Shown in pieces: positions 39,401-40,846 of a DNA stretch of 40,846 nucleotides (its first letter is position 1; each line of letters starts with the position of its first letter). Origin of the DNA: a virus; the IMG/VR virus record IMGVR_UViG_3300034096_000061, positions 1-40,846 of that record. One strand, 5' to 3'. Below the pieces are notes generated by a model. It was not told the DNA's origin, ran no database searches, and saw nothing but the letters and a program-made list of their open reading frames with translations. Both the position numbers and the translations under genes were made by a program.

Positions 39401-40846
39401 ATACCCCCGCTACGCAAGCAAGCTGTTGTGCCCCCTCAACGTTATCGGTAGTTTCAATGAATGCATCCCAATCAATTGTCTTAGGCATCTTATCTTTCAT
39501 ATTTTCATATTCAAGATGTGAGATTTCTTCATATGGTGCTTGTTTGTATGTACCACCATCCCAAGGGAGGAATGAAATTCCACTAATCTCATCAAAGTGT
39601 TCCCATACCCATGCACCTACTGAGGGCCAATCTTCTTCTTTGACATACACAGTTACAGATGGCTTATGTTCACACCAGTGACGTTGATAAGCAAGCCACA
39701 ACTTCAGGTGAGTAAAGCTATCCAACTCATCACGTGTAATACAACCATCAGGTGCTTTCATAGGGAAGCTAAAGATAGTTGTATCCAAAGGTTTCATTAC
39801 ATCAGCTTCCGCAGGTATTCCTTGGTTTCTAAGAAACTGTGTAATAGGGTCTTTGTTGTCATTGCGAACACGACGGATATAGTACTGACTATGACGAGCG
39901 TGAATGCCTGAAGCACTATCCACAAGCTGAGAAACAGTACCGGAAGGCTTGACACAAGTGATTGCAGCAGACTGAGGTATTCCGAGAACATCAGCAAATT
40001 CCTTATTACTAGTAACAGCCACACTACGCAGCATCTCTAACCTTGATGACAGACCCACATCATTCACATTATTCAGCACAGGGCAGTCGAGGATTCCTGT
40101 GATGGAGACTCCGAGAAGCCGTTCAGCCTCAGTATTGTTCTGCCAGATTTTTCTAAGATATGGAAATTCTGTGAGAGTTGATTGGAAAGTTCCCAAGATA
40201 GTGGCAAGTCGCACTTTTCGGCTAAGAGTATCTCCGTTATCTGTGTCTCTGGCGACAACTTCTGTAAGGTTACAAAATTGATATGGACGGAGAATGATTT
40301 CAGAACATGGGTTAGTTCCAAAGTCATAGTTACTATCTCGTCTTCCATTCTTTTCAACCGTATACTTAGCAGCTTCCCTTGAAAAGATTCCTCGTTCTCC
40401 ACTATGAGACTGATACAACGCCAACCATTCTGCCATAAATTCCCCAACTGTGGGCTTAACATTATAAGATGCACTGTTGTTTGCCAAAGCTCGTTGTCCC
40501 TCTCGCTCCCACCAATTGCCGCTTTTCGCATGACGCATCCTATCGTCAGACAAGTCAGATAAACTAATCATAGCAGACCTACGCACACCACCTACTACAA
40601 CTACTTCACCAATCTTACACATAATGTCGTGGCACTCTAAGCTAGTCAGCTTACGTCCAGCAGCACCTTGAAACTTACTAGTAACAAACTTAAACAAGTC
40701 TACCAATGGCTCAGGGCCTGATGCTCTACCACCAAATGTTTTGAGTCGAGTACCAGCAGGTCGTACTTTACTTACGTCCCATTTTGGGATTTCACCACTG
40801 TATAACAATGCAAGAATTTGTCGTAAAGCTTTTGCCCAACCTGCTT
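39390..40846 (-). CDS. adenosylcobalamin-dependent (class II) ribonucleotide reductase, 5' end outside window
   Basis: About 485 C-terminal residues; the frame is open to the window edge (upstream reading AGWAKALRQILALLYSGEIPKWD), so the N-terminal part is missing. NPCSEIILRPYQFCNL holds the radical-site Cys and Glu with a second Cys 11 residues later, the spacing of C408/C419 in L. leichmannii ribonucleoside-triphosphate reductase. KPSGTVSQLVDSASGIHARHSQYY is the nucleotide/phosphate-binding loop region. A C-terminal Cys pair (ACVAGVCEI) would shuttle reducing equivalents. It makes deoxynucleotides for phage DNA and requires B12, which links it to the CobS/CobT pair. Palindromes at 40006 and 40675 are inside. 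Confidence 0.9.
   Translation of the reverse strand, partial: AGWAKALRQILALLYSGEIPKWDVSKVRPAGTRLKTFGGRASGPEPLVDLFKFVTSKFQGAAGRKLTSLECHDIMCKIGEVVVVGGVRRSAMISLSDLSDDRMRHAKSGNWWEREGQRALANNSASYNVKPTVGEFMAEWLALYQSHSGERGIFSREAAKYTVEKNGRRDSNYDFGTNPCSEIILRPYQFCNLTEVVARDTDNGDTLSRKVRLATILGTFQSTLTEFPYLRKIWQNNTEAERLLGVSITGILDCPVLNNVNDVGLSSRLEMLRSVAVTSNKEFADVLGIPQSAAITCVKPSGTVSQLVDSASGIHARHSQYYIRRVRNDNKDPITQFLRNQGIPAEADVMKPLDTTIFSFPMKAPDGCITRDELDSFTHLKLWLAYQRHWCEHKPSVTVYVKEEDWPSVGAWVWEHFDEISGISFLPWDGGTYKQAPYEEISHLEYENMKDKMPKTIDWDAFIETTDNVEGAQQLACVAGVCEI

Larger units (their letters stand above)
2219..40055. repeat. dispersed 12-mer GGTCTGTCATCA, five copies
   Basis: Plus-strand complement TGATGACAGACC lies at 2219-2230, 5393-5404, 8446-8457, 20212-20223 and 40044-40055. 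Four are read on the minus strand in minus-strand genes or leaders (two share the longer AAAGGTCTGTCATCAT at 2219 and 5393), one is antisense to the portal gene. Two of them (5393, 8446) lie in the leaders of small genes. Confidence 0.6.
76..40684. repeat. dispersed palindrome TTACTAGTAA, 20 perfect copies
   Basis: Start positions of perfect 10-bp copies: 77, 2862, 3593, 5149, 5660, 7194, 7857, 8611, 9086, 9696, 10029, 10297, 17404, 27450, 30523, 34020, 36239, 37076, 40006, 40675. Those at 76-87, 9085-9096, 10028-10039, 27449-27460 and 37075-37086 extend to GTTACTAGTAAC; 7192-7205 is a perfect 14-bp palindrome CATTACTAGTAATG; 36238-36249 is ATTACTAGTAAT. Copies retaining only the 8-bp core TACTAGTA (core start): 4427, 6187, 6689, 7628, 8053, 10017, 27187, 28258, 30653, 33287, 38112; a C-to-T variant starts at 9381. 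In genes the site reads (V/I/A)TSN or LLV, in both frames allowed by the stop codon in the third. Confidence 0.85.

Noticed and set aside
1-40846. tRNA genes, CRISPR arrays, insertion sequences, integrase or attachment site
   Set aside because: Looked for tRNA T-loop signatures, regularly spaced repeats, transposase and integrase motifs; none was convincing. The dispersed palindromes are too widely spaced and lack spacers of CRISPR type.

Overview
The window is most of the genome of a lytic, T7-like, short-tailed dsDNA phage (podovirus). Evidence for a podovirus is a compact layout with divergent gene blocks, a family-A DNA polymerase with a toprim primase and a DnaB-type helicase, a portal/scaffold/HK97-fold capsid module, tail-tube proteins, a T7 gp14-like small core protein, and two very large internal virion proteins next to a lytic transglycosylase. 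I see no integrase, repressor, tRNA or phage RNA polymerase. The sequence is AT-rich. The host is not identifiable from sequence alone; an aquatic Gram-negative host is a guess from general resemblance to HMO-2011-like marine/freshwater podoviruses. Both window edges cut genes (a Cas4-like nuclease on the left, a ribonucleotide reductase on the right), so the true genome is somewhat longer than 40.8 kb.

Layout. (1) Positions 1-9639, minus strand: a tightly overlapping early/replication operon. In transcription order it holds an unknown 171-aa protein, a run of very small proteins (several 28-53 aa), a CobT-like VWA protein, a CobS-like AAA+ ATPase, a small Cys-containing protein, primase, helicase, DNA polymerase, a likely ssDNA-binding protein and a Cas4/RecB-like nuclease. 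(2) Positions 9640-10843: a 1.2-kb divergent intergenic region with a leftward TATAAT element, a perfect DnaA box, a Z-DNA-prone tract, an AT-rich tandem-repeat block and G-runs; it is the likely origin and control region. (3) Positions 10844-38083, plus strand: tail fibres, lysis genes (holins, M15 endolysin), small basic proteins, terminase, portal, scaffold, capsid, decoration protein, a strong terminator, head-tail/tail-tube genes, a GNAT acetyltransferase, internal virion proteins and a lytic transglycosylase. (4) A bidirectional terminator at 38083-38109. (5) Positions 38120-40846, minus strand: class II (B12-dependent) ribonucleotide reductase, an ECF-type sigma factor, small proteins, a DUF3310 protein and a gene overprinted on its 3' end.

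Most striking signals: a 10-12 bp palindrome (TTACTAGTAA, often GTTACTAGTAAC) occurs exactly 20 times by my reading, against roughly 0.1 expected, plus about ten near-copies. It is concentrated in the early block and intergenic region, nearly evenly spaced at about 500 bp between 5.1 and 7.2 kb, and almost absent from 10.3-27 kb. Other notable points are two genes that seem to start on AUU/AUC codons, a phage-borne ECF sigma factor, CobS/CobT homologues together with a B12-dependent reductase, two long out-of-frame gene overlaps, and a zinc-protease motif inside the giant internal virion protein.

Working model (inference): host RNA polymerase transcribes the left block from a promoter near 9.68 kb that carries a palindrome. 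The right-hand minus operon supplies deoxynucleotides and a sigma factor that may redirect host polymerase to the late genes.
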